This document shows, in pieces, positions 1 to 6,297 of a DNA stretch of 6,590 bases. Origin of the DNA: Syntrophaceae bacterium UBA2188 (GTDB lineage Bacteria > Desulfobacterota > BSN033 > UBA1163); NCBI GenBank assembly GCA_002327985.1, contig DCVM01000087.1, positions 1-6,590 on the forward strand. Direction: 5' to 3'. Position 1 is the first letter of the stretch. The number at the start of each line of letters is the position of its first letter. The translations under genes and the position numbers were made by a program. The notes beneath the pieces were generated by a model. The model ran no database searches, was not told the origin of the DNA, and was given only the letters and a program-made list of their open reading frames with translations.

Positions 1-47
1 GGGGAGATAACTTTTGACAATACGCGATTTCAAACAGGGAGGATTCT

Positions 48-932
48 ATGAAACAAAGACGAATTTTAATCGGGCTGGGAGTGATTGCGGCACTTCTCAT
101 TTTCTTTTTTACCATTCTTTTTTTTATTGGACTGGTTACCGGAGGCAAATCGAGCCGGTTTGCCTTTGGAGACAAGATTGCCATTGTGGAGGTGAGAGGG
201 GTGATCAGTCAGTCCTCTGGGGTCATTGAACATCTTCAGCAATACGCTGAAGATGAAGGGATCAAGGCGATTATTCTCAGGATCGATTCTCCTGGGGGAG
301 GCGTTGGCCCGGCACAGGAAATCTACAGGGAGGTCATCAAAATTAAGGCCAAGAAAAAAGTCATCACCTCCATGGGATCGGTAGCTGCATCCGGAGGCTA
401 CTACATCGCGAGTGCCTCAGATCGTATCGTTGCCAATCCCGGAACGATTACCGGATCGATCGGTGTGATCATGCAGTTTTCAAATCTTGAAGACCTCCTC
501 AAAAAAATTGGGATCAAAGGAGTGGTGCTCAAAAGCGGGGAGCACAAAGACATCGGATCTCCTTTCCGCGAGATGACCCCTGAGGAGAAAAGTATCATGC
601 AAGAAGTTCTTGATAATGTTCATCAACAATTCATCCAGGCGGTAGCGGATGGAAGAAAACTGGATCGAGCAAAGGTCGTTCAGATCGCAGATGGTCGAAT
701 CTTAACAGGGGAACAGGCCAAAAATCTGGGGTTGGTTGACGAGATGGGCAATCTTCAGGATACCATTGAACTCACCGCCAAGATGGTAGGGATCGAAGGA
801 AAACCAAACGTCATCTATCCTAAAAGGAAGCTCTCCATTTGGGAGCTTTTGATGAGGGATATGGCCTCCGCCATCATCGATGTACTGAATGAGAAGGGGT
901 ATGAGTTGAATTTTCCCATCCAAATCAAATAG
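48..932 (+). CDS. sppA: Signal peptide peptidase SppA, 36K type (S49 family)
   Basis: This is a membrane-bound serine protease that degrades signal peptides left in the membrane after secretion. Seen: a short basic start (MKQRR) is followed by one long hydrophobic segment at about residues 6-31, an uncleaved N-terminal anchor. The S49 core follows, with RIDSPGGG at 78-85, the nucleophile motif SVAASGGYY (Ser115) and SGEHKDIGSP carrying the general-base Lys167. The Ser-Lys spacing of 52 matches B. subtilis SppA (Ser147/Lys199). At 294 residues it is the short single-domain type, not the duplicated 67K E. coli form. The ATG at 48 has a strong AGGGAGG five bases upstream. The gene is probably co-transcribed with something to the left of the window, since no clear promoter is visible in the 47 bases available. 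It converges with the glycosylase gene. Family assignment is very secure. Confidence 0.95.
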   Translation: MKQRRILIGLGVIAALLIFFFTILFFIGLVTGGKSSRFAFGDKIAIVEVRGVISQSSGVIEHLQQYAEDEGIKAIILRIDSPGGGVGPAQEIYREVIKIKAKKKVITSMGSVAASGGYYIASASDRIVANPGTITGSIGVIMQFSNLEDLLKKIGIKGVVLKSGEHKDIGSPFREMTPEEKSIMQEVLDNVHQQFIQAVADGRKLDRAKVVQIADGRILTGEQAKNLGLVDEMGNLQDTIELTAKMVGIEGKPNVIYPKRKLSIWELLMRDMASAIIDVLNEKGYELNFPIQIK

Positions 933-950
933 AAGCAATTTTTTTGATTT
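922..950. terminator. Weak AT-rich inverted repeat between convergent genes
   Basis: AAATCAAA (922-929) and TTTGATTT (943-950) are perfect reverse complements around a 13-base loop. The repeat lies across both stop codons of the convergent sppA and glycosylase genes, with T-rich sequence following the left arm. The stem has only one G-C pair, so as an intrinsic terminator it would be weak. A role in ending both transcripts is an inference from position. Confidence 0.25.
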
Positions 951-1626
951 AATCGCTGTTGTTCAGCAATTCGACAATTTTTTTCATATCCTCCCAGACC
1001 TCTCTCTTTTTATCGGGATTTCTTAATAGAAAGGCAGGGTGGTAGGTGGGAATGACCTTGACTCCTTCGAGATCGTAAAACTTCCCGCGGAGTGCGGTGA
1101 TCTTCGTTTCGGTTTGAAGAAGGGTTTGAGCAGAAAACGTCCCTAAGGCGCAGATGATTTTAGGCCGGATGACACTAATTTGCTTCATCAAAAAAGGATT
1201 GCAGTTTTCAATTTCATCCGGCTCCGGATTTCGATTTTGGGGGGGCCGGCACTTGATGATATTGGCAATGTAAACCTCTTCTCTCGAAAGATGGATCGAT
1301 TCAATGATCTTTGTCAGAAGTTGACCCGCTCTACCAACGAAAGGTTTTCCTTGGACATCTTCATCGTAACCAGGACCTTCTCCAATAAACATCAAAGTCG
1401 CCTTTTCATTTCCCTCCCCGAACACAATCGTCTTCCTTGTCCGATGGAGTTTGCACCTCTTACAATCCCCTAACTCTTTTCGCACATCTATCATAGTCAG
1501 AACCTGAGATGGGGGGGGTTGCTCAGGCTTCATTCCGGAAGAGGGGAGGGATACAATTCCAATGCCCTTGAGATATTCAAGGTAGGTTTTAAGATCGCTG
1601 ATTAACTCATTGATACGTTCATCCAT
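949..1626 (-). CDS. udg: Uracil-DNA glycosylase, family 4 (4Fe-4S)
   Basis: The product removes uracil from DNA after cytosine deamination or dUTP misincorporation, starting base excision repair. Seen: the family 4 core runs from about residue 45 to the end. Four cysteines are placed as the usual 4Fe-4S ligands: Cys55 and Cys58 in GDCKRC, Cys126 in IKCRPPQNRNP, and Cys142. Motif A, GEGPGYDED, is at 82-90, and HPAFLLRNP at 196-204 is the C-terminal active-site loop. The HPAFLL form argues for ordinary type-4 UDG rather than UdgX, which carries a KRRIH-type insertion that is absent here. An N-terminal stretch of about 45 residues with a proline-rich linker is common in bacterial members. The ATG at 1626 has GGAGGG nine bases upstream and its own promoter. 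Length (225 residues) is normal. It is monocistronic as far as the window shows. Confidence 0.94.
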   Translation of the reverse strand: MDERINELISDLKTYLEYLKGIGIVSLPSSGMKPEQPPPSQVLTMIDVRKELGDCKRCKLHRTRKTIVFGEGNEKATLMFIGEGPGYDEDVQGKPFVGRAGQLLTKIIESIHLSREEVYIANIIKCRPPQNRNPEPDEIENCNPFLMKQISVIRPKIICALGTFSAQTLLQTETKITALRGKFYDLEGVKVIPTYHPAFLLRNPDKKREVWEDMKKIVELLNNSD

Positions 1627-1653
1627 CAGGTATTACCCTCCATAGCCAATTCA

Positions 1654-1682
1654 AATATCCTTTTTTTCCCTTTGTTTGTCAA
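1654..1682 (-). promoter_or_regulatory. Sigma70-like promoter of the uracil-DNA glycosylase gene
   Basis: Reading the - strand, a perfect -35 box TTGACA (1682-1677) is followed by a 17-base spacer and GATATT (1659-1654, four of six matches to TATAAT). Transcription would start near 1647, just ahead of the ribosome binding site GGAGGG (1641-1636). The leader would be only about 20 bases. This is assigned by motif and position only. Confidence 0.6.
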
Positions 1683-1715
1683 GCGTTACAAAAAAGACAA
1701 ATAGGAAATTTTCCA

Positions 1716-1744
1716 TTGACGAAAACATAACGAGATTGTATAGT
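1716..1744 (+). promoter_or_regulatory. Strong sigma70-like promoter of the tRNA-Arg gene (and probably cinA)
   Basis: TTGACG (1716-1721), a 17-base spacer and TATAGT (1739-1744) form a near-consensus promoter. The predicted start is near 1751, four bases before the mature tRNA 5' end at 1755. No other promoter is seen between the tRNA and cinA, so read-through into cinA is likely. The two -35 boxes of this and the divergent glycosylase promoter are 33 bases apart. Confidence 0.7.
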
Positions 1745-1754
1745 TACAAACGTT

Positions 1755-1828
1755 GCCCCTGTAGCTCAGGTGGATAGAGCAACGGATTCCTAATCCGCAG
1801 GTCGCCTGTTCGAGTCAGGCCAGGGGCG
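1755..1828 (+). tRNA. tRNA-Arg (anticodon CCT)
   Basis: A complete 74-base cloverleaf is visible. The acceptor stem GCCCCTG pairs perfectly with CAGGGGC (1821-1827), with G1828 as discriminator. The D arm is GCTC/GAGC with loop AGGTGGATA. The anticodon loop TTCCTAA gives anticodon CCT, reading the Arg codon AGG. The T arm is GCCTG/CAGGC around loop TTCGAGT. The anticodon stem has one terminal A-C mismatch (ACGGA against TCCGC). The 3' CCA is not encoded, so it must be added by a nucleotidyltransferase. A C/T-rich run ending in six T (1829-1839) follows and could partly end transcription, but cinA begins only 24 bases downstream. Confidence 0.97.
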
Positions 1829-1852
1829 CTTTCTTTTTTAACCTCACGAGGA

Positions 1853-3103
1853 ATGATGAAGGCTGAAATTATTGCTATTGGATCAGAGCTTCTCCTCGGT
1901 CAGCTCGTCGACACTAACTCTTCTTATATTGCCAAGCGTCTTGCAGAAAATGGGATCGAACTCGTCCGTACCACCACGGTGGGGGATGACCTCCCGCGAA
2001 TGAAAGAGGTTATCCGAGAAGCCATCAACCGATCACCGATCGTTATCACTACAGGCGGCATCGGCCCCACTGAAGACGATCTTACCCGGGAAGCCATTGC
2101 AGAAGTTTTCCAACTTCCTCTTACCTTTCAACCCCATCTGATGGAACAGATCGAAGAACTCTTTAAAAAGCGGGGGTTCCGAATGGCTGAGAGCAATCGA
2201 AAACAAGCCTATATTCCTGAAGGGGCGACCCCTATCGAAAACCCTAAAGGGACGGCTCCTGGGTTCATTGTAGAATCCTCGAATGGCTCGATCATCTCCA
2301 TACCAGGTGTTCCCCCGGAGATGGAATACCTGATGGAGAATACAGTGATCCCTTATCTCCGTAAACGATTCGATATCAAACATCAAGTCATCCAATATAA
2401 GGTCTTGCGTGCCTGTGGCCTTGGAGAGAGCGCTATTGGGTCCCAAATCAAAGATCTGATGAAGGGCAGCACCAACCCCTCAGTGGGAACTCTCGCTTCA
2501 ATGGGGGACATCAGGATAAGAATTACTGCAAAAGCCGAAAATCCTGAAGAAGCTTCACAACAGATAGGAGAAATGGAGCAGAAAATTCGCAAAAGGCTTG
2601 GCACCCTGATCTATGGTGTGGATAGCGAAACCCTTCATGGAAATATTGCCAGAGCATTGGAGAGATACAACCATACATTATCGGTGGTTGAAACCTTCAC
2701 CGGAGGAATTATTTCGCAGAAATTAACGAGTACAAATAGTGGTTCTTTTACACAAGGGGCCGTTCTCCCATCCGAGTCGTCGGAAAGACAGTTTCTCAAT
2801 CTATCTTCTAAAGAATTTGAATCTCTTAAAGAAGATTCAAGAAAGTTCGGCGAATCCTTAGCCCAACAAGCTCGGAATGAGTTTAAAACAGATTTCGGAT
2901 TGGCAGTGTTTGGGAAAATTGTGGAAAAACAAGGGGAAGGAGAATATCGAATAGAAACCATTTACTCTCTTTCAACTTCTGATGGAATAGAGAACCAGGA
3001 ATACTTCTTAGGTGGCGAACTCTGGATGGTTCGCGAAAGGGCGGCTATCATCGCCCTTGATATGGTGAGAAAATATTTTCTGAGAATAACGCAGAGCGCA
3101 TAG
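1853..3103 (+). CDS. cinA: CinA-family protein with intact N-terminal domain and degenerate deamidase domain
   Basis: CinA proteins combine a COG1058/MoCF-like domain (ADP-ribose pyrophosphatase in characterised members) with a C-terminal NMN deamidase (PncC) domain acting in pyridine nucleotide recycling. Seen: the N-terminal half is textbook, with MKAEIIAIGSELLLGQ at 2-17, TTGGIGPTEDDLTREA at 67-82 and ISIPGVPPEME at 148-158. A KH-like linker follows (VGTLASMGDIRIRITAKA, 211-228). The C-terminal half (about 262-410) keeps the ending RERAAIIALDMVRKYFL, but the usual ESCTGG is ETFTGG (280-285), the AYSNEVK region reads VLPSESS, and the TGIAGPDGG loop is replaced by unrelated residues near 352-364. 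Deamidase activity is therefore doubtful. Length (416) is normal and no frameshift is seen. Two adjacent ATGs (1853, 1856) follow GAGGA at 1848-1852; the second fits both the spacing and family N-termini slightly better. The gene sits 24 bases after the tRNA. Confidence 0.92.
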   Translation: MMKAEIIAIGSELLLGQLVDTNSSYIAKRLAENGIELVRTTTVGDDLPRMKEVIREAINRSPIVITTGGIGPTEDDLTREAIAEVFQLPLTFQPHLMEQIEELFKKRGFRMAESNRKQAYIPEGATPIENPKGTAPGFIVESSNGSIISIPGVPPEMEYLMENTVIPYLRKRFDIKHQVIQYKVLRACGLGESAIGSQIKDLMKGSTNPSVGTLASMGDIRIRITAKAENPEEASQQIGEMEQKIRKRLGTLIYGVDSETLHGNIARALERYNHTLSVVETFTGGIISQKLTSTNSGSFTQGAVLPSESSERQFLNLSSKEFESLKEDSRKFGESLAQQARNEFKTDFGLAVFGKIVEKQGEGEYRIETIYSLSTSDGIENQEYFLGGELWMVRERAAIIALDMVRKYFLRITQSA

Positions 3104-3119
3104 AGCATGGGGCATAGCG
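3095..3119 (+). repeat. Tandem GCAT heptamer repeat, about 3.5 units
   Basis: The units AGCGCAT, AGAGCAT and GGGGCAT are followed by a partial AGCG, all in exact seven-base register. The repeat overlaps the cinA stop codon (TAG at 3101-3103), so the last residues of CinA are encoded by it. Similar low-complexity GCAT/ATGC heptamer runs are, as I recall, scattered between genes in some deltaproteobacterial and Nitrospirae genomes; a function is not known to me. Confidence 0.6.
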
Positions 3120-3127
3120 TTAAAAAA

Positions 3128-3143
3128 ACCTTTGACCAAAGGT
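3128..3143 (+). promoter_or_regulatory. Small hairpin containing the ribosome binding site of the Nudix gene
   Basis: ACCTTT (3128-3133) and AAAGGT (3138-3143) form a perfect six-pair stem with a GACC loop. The right arm holds the only Shine-Dalgarno-like bases (AAAGG) upstream of the Nudix ATGs at 3148 and 3151. Folding would hide the ribosome site, which could keep expression low. The stem is short and has only two G-C pairs, so this is a modest inference. Confidence 0.35.
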
Positions 3144-3147
3144 AAAA

Positions 3148-3603
3148 ATGATGACAAAAAAAACCATTAGGTGTCCTCAATGCAAAAATAAAATTGAGAT
3201 TTACCATAATCCTATTCCAACTGTTGATATCATCATTGAAATCGAACCAAAAGGAATTGTTCTGATCAAGCGCAAAAATACACCCCATGGCTGGGCCATT
3301 CCAGGAGGATTTGTAGACTACGGAGAATCTCTGGAGAAGGCTGCAATCAGGGAGGCAAAAGAAGAGACAAATTTAGATATAAAATTAGTCAGACAATTCC
3401 ATACCTATTCCAATCCAAAAAGAGATCCAAGACACCACAGTATTTCAACCGTTTATATTGCCAAAGCGAAGGGGAAGCCCAAAGCCAAAGATGACGCTCT
3501 CAAAATCGGGATTTTTAATGAATCAACCCTACCCGATCAGATAGCCTTCGATCACCGCGACATCCTAAAGGATTATTTCGAATTTGTGCAATGTTCGAAA
3601 TAG
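3148..3603 (+). CDS. Nudix hydrolase with N-terminal CxxC motif
   Basis: This is a small cytosolic hydrolase of nucleoside diphosphates linked to another moiety; the substrate (ADP-ribose, an oxidised dNTP or other) cannot be told from sequence. Seen: the Nudix box starts at Gly54 in GGFVDYGE, with Glu60, Arg68-Glu69 and Glu72-Glu73 all present. The position that is usually Gly near the end of the box is Asn75 (EETNL), a common variant in ADP-ribose-type members. The substrate-strand motif HGWAIPGG precedes the box. A CPQC pair at residues 9-12 looks like half a zinc ribbon; no second pair is present in this 151-residue protein. The first ATG (3148) has AAAGG five bases upstream; the ATG at 3151 is equally possible. 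The gene follows cinA by 44 bases on the same strand. Linkage to CinA would fit pyridine-nucleotide or ADP-ribose housekeeping, but that is inference. Confidence 0.9.
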   Translation: MMTKKTIRCPQCKNKIEIYHNPIPTVDIIIEIEPKGIVLIKRKNTPHGWAIPGGFVDYGESLEKAAIREAKEETNLDIKLVRQFHTYSNPKRDPRHHSISTVYIAKAKGKPKAKDDALKIGIFNESTLPDQIAFDHRDILKDYFEFVQCSK

Positions 3604-4195
3604 ATGAAGGATGATCTATAAAAAATACCAGAAATTTTACGTAAACGAGGTGAATCACGAGTGTGGTCTCAGAACTGAAAAACAATCATGAGAAACTTAA
3701 TGGTTCCCCCTTTTGTCTAAAGTTTTTACACATCCTTTTTTGGTGTTAGTAGGTCAATAAAAGAATCTAAGGATTAGCTGACTTTCTTGGTTCTGTCTCT
3801 TGTGGGTGAGATATTCTTCCTTTTCCATGTCAAAAAGCTGTCTTCTGTACCGAGCTGTCAAATCATACCATTGATTCATTCGTTTCTCGAATCGTTGTTC
3901 AATAGGAATCTTAAGTGTATCCATGTATGCAAGAATGGCAAGATAATAGCGCAGCACCTCACTTTCGATTGCGCCCCTTAGCCCACCCACGTAAACAGGA
4001 TTACCATTTTTTCTATTGCAAGATAATGGATTTTTTGTTAAAGTAGTTTCCTGATTTGACTGAGTGGCCTCAATAGTATCCTACTCTTATGGGCATTACC
4101 TCAGATTAGTCAACCCCGTTAGAAGTAGGTTACCAAAGGGAACTTCTGGTTAATAATGAGAAATTTCTAAGGGGTAAAGGGGACAGGAAATAACG
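3604..4195. other. Gene-poor AT-rich stretch between Nudix gene and kai operon
   Basis: About 590 bases are without a recognisable gene. The only convincing coding signal is the small - strand frame at 3754-3990. A 28-codon + strand frame at 3663-3749, starting GTG with GAGGTG ten bases upstream, is too short to support. No tRNA, CRISPR, complete insertion sequence or clear terminator is visible. A possible -35 box TTGACT lies at 4056-4061, but no well-spaced -10 follows, so the kai promoter was not placed. The run 4169-4188 is purine-rich (two AAGGGG-type blocks) and leads into the kaiC ribosome site AGGA at 4185-4188. Confidence 0.55.
3754..3990 (-). CDS. Unrecognised small charged helical protein, possibly a gene remnant
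   Basis: I do not recognise this 78-residue frame. Its composition looks like protein rather than a shadow: alternating hydrophobic and charged residues predict amphipathic helices (about 8-24, 32-48, 52-68), with aromatic-rich pieces such as NQWYDLTARYRRQLF. It has no predicted membrane segment and no catalytic motif I can name. The GTG at 3990 lacks any ribosome binding site. Upstream the same frame stays open for 30 further codons to a TAG at 4083-4081, without ATG, GTG or TTG. An ATG at 4096 in another frame would join it if one base near 4081 were lost. The true start is therefore unclear; either a short alternative-start gene or a 5'-damaged pseudogene fits. It is AT-rich like its surroundings and opposed to the flanking genes. 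Confidence 0.4.
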   Translation of the reverse strand: MGGLRGAIESEVLRYYLAILAYMDTLKIPIEQRFEKRMNQWYDLTARYRRQLFDMEKEEYLTHKRQNQESQLILRFFY

Positions 4196-5938
4196 ATGGT
4201 TAAGGAAAAACATGATGTTGATGTTCTTGAAAAATGCCCGACGGGCATCAGGGGTCTCGATGAGATCACGAAGGGAGGGCTTCCGAGAGGTAGGCCAACC
4301 CTGATCTGCGGCAGTGCGGGTTCCGGCAAAACGCTTCTCGCCATGGAGTTTCTCATGCGGGGCGCCATGGATTACGGAGAACCCGGGGTCTTCATGACCT
4401 TCGAGGAGACGCCGGAGGATCTCGCGAAGAACTTCATCTCCCTTGGTTTTGATCTCCATGACATGATGTCACGTGGTCTCATCGCAACGGACCACGTCTA
4501 TATCGCGCGAAGCGAGATTGAGGAGACGGGTGATTACGACCTGGAGGGATTGTTTATCCGCCTGGGAAATGCCATTGATTCCATCGGAGCGAAGCGGGTT
4601 GTCTTAGATACCATCGAGGCGCTTTTCTCCGGGCTGTCTAATGCCGCTATCCTTCGGGCAGAGCTTCGCCGGCTTTTTCACTGGTTGAAAGAGCGCGGTA
4701 TGACGGCCATCGTTACGGGGGAAAGCGGCGACAAGACCCTGACACGCTACGGTCTCGAAGAATACGTCGCCGATTGCGTGATCCTCCTCGACTTCCGCAT
4801 CCAGGAGCAAATTTCGACCCGCCGCCTGCGTATTGTCAAGTACCGCGGCTCATCTCACGGCTCCGACGAATATCCCTTCCTGATAGACGATAGAGGCCTC
4901 TCTATCCTGCCAATTACTTCCCTGGGGCTCGACTACCCCGTTTCCACGGAGCGCATCTCCACAGGCGTCCCCAAGTTAGATGCAATGTTTGATGGGAAGG
5001 GGTTCTACCGGGGCAGCACCATCCTCGTATCCGGTACAGCGGGCACAGGCAAAACAAGTTTGTCGGCTACCTTTGCCAACGCCGCCTGCCTGCGAGGTGA
5101 GCGCTGCCTGTATTTTGCCTTCGAAGAATCGCCCAGACAGATCATCCGGAACATGGGCTCCATCGGCATGGATCTCGCCCAGTGGGTGAAGAAGGGGCTT
5201 CTCAAGTTTCATTCAGCCCGGCCTTCGCTTTACGGCCTTGAGATGCATCTTGTCACCTTCCACAAGGTGATCGAGGAGTTCAAGCCAGAAGTTTTCATTG
5301 TAGACCCGATCAGCAACCTGATCGCCGCGGGAACAGCATCAGAGGTCAAATCCATATTAACGCGCCTGATCGACTATTTGAAGATGAAAAAGATCTCTAC
5401 TTTCCTTACGGACCTCACCCATTTTGGAGGCAGCCTTGAACGCACGAGTGAAGAGATATCTTCTCTGATCGATACGTGGCTTCTCCTCCGGGATATCGAA
5501 CTCAAGGGAGAACGCAACCGGGGCCTCTACATTTTGAAGTCCCGCGGCATGGCCCACTCCCACCAGATTCAAGAGTTCCTGCTCACGAACCAGGGCATTG
5601 GCCTTATCGACATCTATACCGGTTCTGGCGAGGTATTAACCGGCAGCGCCCGGGCAGCCCAGGAAGCCGAGGAAAAGGCCTCCGAGCTGGCGCGCCGGCA
5701 TGAGGCGGAATACAGGCTCCGCGAGCAGGAGCGCAAGAGGAATGCTCTGGAAGCAAAGATCGCAGCGCTGCGTGCCGAGTTCGATGCGGAATCTGAAGAG
5801 ATGCATTTGATGGCGGAAGAAGAGCGGAAAAGACAATCTGTCCTGGCAGAAGACCGTTTAGAAATGGTGCATCTTCGAAAGGGGAAGCCTTCAGCAGTCA
5901 GGCAAAGCGCTCGAAAAAGAAGAGGGAAAGGAGAGTAA
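4196..5938 (+). CDS. kaiC: KaiC-type clock/timer ATPase-kinase with C-terminal coiled-coil extension
   Basis: KaiC is a double-domain RecA-fold ATPase and autokinase/phosphatase that forms hexameric rings. Seen: domain C1 (about 12-245) has Walker A GSAGSGKT (39-46), catalytic Glu70-Glu71, Walker B VVLDT (135-139) and the RIVKYRGSSHG strand (212-222). Domain C2 (about 250-480) has GTAGTGKT (280-287), Glu310-Glu311 and FIVD (367-370). The phosphosite loop TSEEISSLIDT (417-427) puts Ser422-Ser423 at the positions of Ser431-Thr432 of Synechococcus KaiC, with Thr417 at Thr426. Residues about 485-561 are almost purely Ala/Glu/Arg/Lys/Leu and predict a long coiled coil. The protein ends in a basic tail, making 580 residues against about 519 in cyanobacteria. 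The ATG at 4196 has AGGA seven bases upstream. It is the first gene of the operon with kaiB; its GC content is clearly higher than the DNA to its left. Both ATPase sites appear competent. Confidence 0.95.
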   Translation: MVKEKHDVDVLEKCPTGIRGLDEITKGGLPRGRPTLICGSAGSGKTLLAMEFLMRGAMDYGEPGVFMTFEETPEDLAKNFISLGFDLHDMMSRGLIATDHVYIARSEIEETGDYDLEGLFIRLGNAIDSIGAKRVVLDTIEALFSGLSNAAILRAELRRLFHWLKERGMTAIVTGESGDKTLTRYGLEEYVADCVILLDFRIQEQISTRRLRIVKYRGSSHGSDEYPFLIDDRGLSILPITSLGLDYPVSTERISTGVPKLDAMFDGKGFYRGSTILVSGTAGTGKTSLSATFANAACLRGERCLYFAFEESPRQIIRNMGSIGMDLAQWVKKGLLKFHSARPSLYGLEMHLVTFHKVIEEFKPEVFIVDPISNLIAAGTASEVKSILTRLIDYLKMKKISTFLTDLTHFGGSLERTSEEISSLIDTWLLLRDIELKGERNRGLYILKSRGMAHSHQIQEFLLTNQGIGLIDIYTGSGEVLTGSARAAQEAEEKASELARRHEAEYRLREQERKRNALEAKIAALRAEFDAESEEMHLMAEEERKRQSVLAEDRLEMVHLRKGKPSAVRQSARKRRGKGE

Positions 5939-5939
5939 G

Positions 5940-6272
5940 GTGAAAGCTGTCTCACCAGGAAAGGGGAAGAAAGCAAAGACCGATTCGACAGAAGAAATCT
6001 GGAATCTCCGGTTATATGTAGCCGGTCAGACCCAGAAATCGATTACGGCCTTTGCTAATTTAAAGAAGATCTGCGAAGAGCACCTTGCGGGGAAATACCG
6101 CATTGAAGTGATAGACCTTTTAAAGAATCCCCAGCTTGCTAAAGGGGACCAGATTATTGCCATACCGACACTGGTCAGGGAGCTTCCTGAACCGCTTAAA
6201 AAGATTATCGGAGATCTGGCTAACACAGAGCGCGTGCTGGTGGGACTCGACATTCGTTCTGTCACCGGATGA
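5940..6272 (+). CDS. kaiB: KaiB-type clock protein (first copy)
   Basis: KaiB is a small fold-switching protein that binds the C1 ring of phosphorylated KaiC and resets the cycle. Seen: the thioredoxin-like KaiB domain runs from about residue 22 to 106, with LRLYVAGQT (24-32), VIDLLKNPQLA (57-67), AIPTLVRELP (74-83), the IIGDL segment around residue 89 and VLVGLDI (99-105). These match the conserved family blocks, including KNPQLA. A lysine-rich extension of about 20 residues precedes the domain and is longer than in cyanobacteria. The start is GTG at 5940, one base after the kaiC stop, with AAGGAG (5928-5933) inside the kaiC 3' end six bases upstream, so translation is probably coupled. Length is 110 residues. 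It is intact and there is little doubt about the family. Confidence 0.96.
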   Translation: MKAVSPGKGKKAKTDSTEEIWNLRLYVAGQTQKSITAFANLKKICEEHLAGKYRIEVIDLLKNPQLAKGDQIIAIPTLVRELPEPLKKIIGDLANTERVLVGLDIRSVTG

Positions 6273-6297
6273 TAAAATCAATTTTGGTGTAACAACG

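Noticed and set aside
1..51. Open frame ending in TGA at 49-51, overlapping the sppA ATG as ATGA, which could be the 3' end of an upstream gene.
   Set aside because: Only 16 codons are visible, they match nothing I recognise, and another frame ending at 17 is equally possible.
1685..1750. Direct repeat GTTACAAA at 1685-1692 and 1743-1750 flanking the tRNA promoter.
   Set aside because: Eight AT-rich bases repeated once in an AT-rich gap is not significant, and the second copy runs past the -10 box into the leader.
1755..1828. tRNA-Arg as an integration site for a mobile element.
   Set aside because: No integrase gene is present and no second copy of the tRNA 3' end is seen downstream in the window.
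3663..3749. 28-codon + strand frame starting GTG with GAGGTG ten bases upstream.
   Set aside because: It is too short and has no recognisable similarity; AT-rich non-coding DNA yields such frames by chance.
4056..4085. TTGACT as a -35 box for the kai operon.
   Set aside because: No -10 box at 16-18 bases; the best candidate (TATCCT) is at 15 bases and matches only four positions.
4121..4147. Inverted repeat AGAAGT/ACTTCT around a 15-base spacer upstream of kaiC, a possible operator.
   Set aside because: A six-base match with that spacing is expected by chance in a stretch this long, and no regulator or placed promoter supports it.
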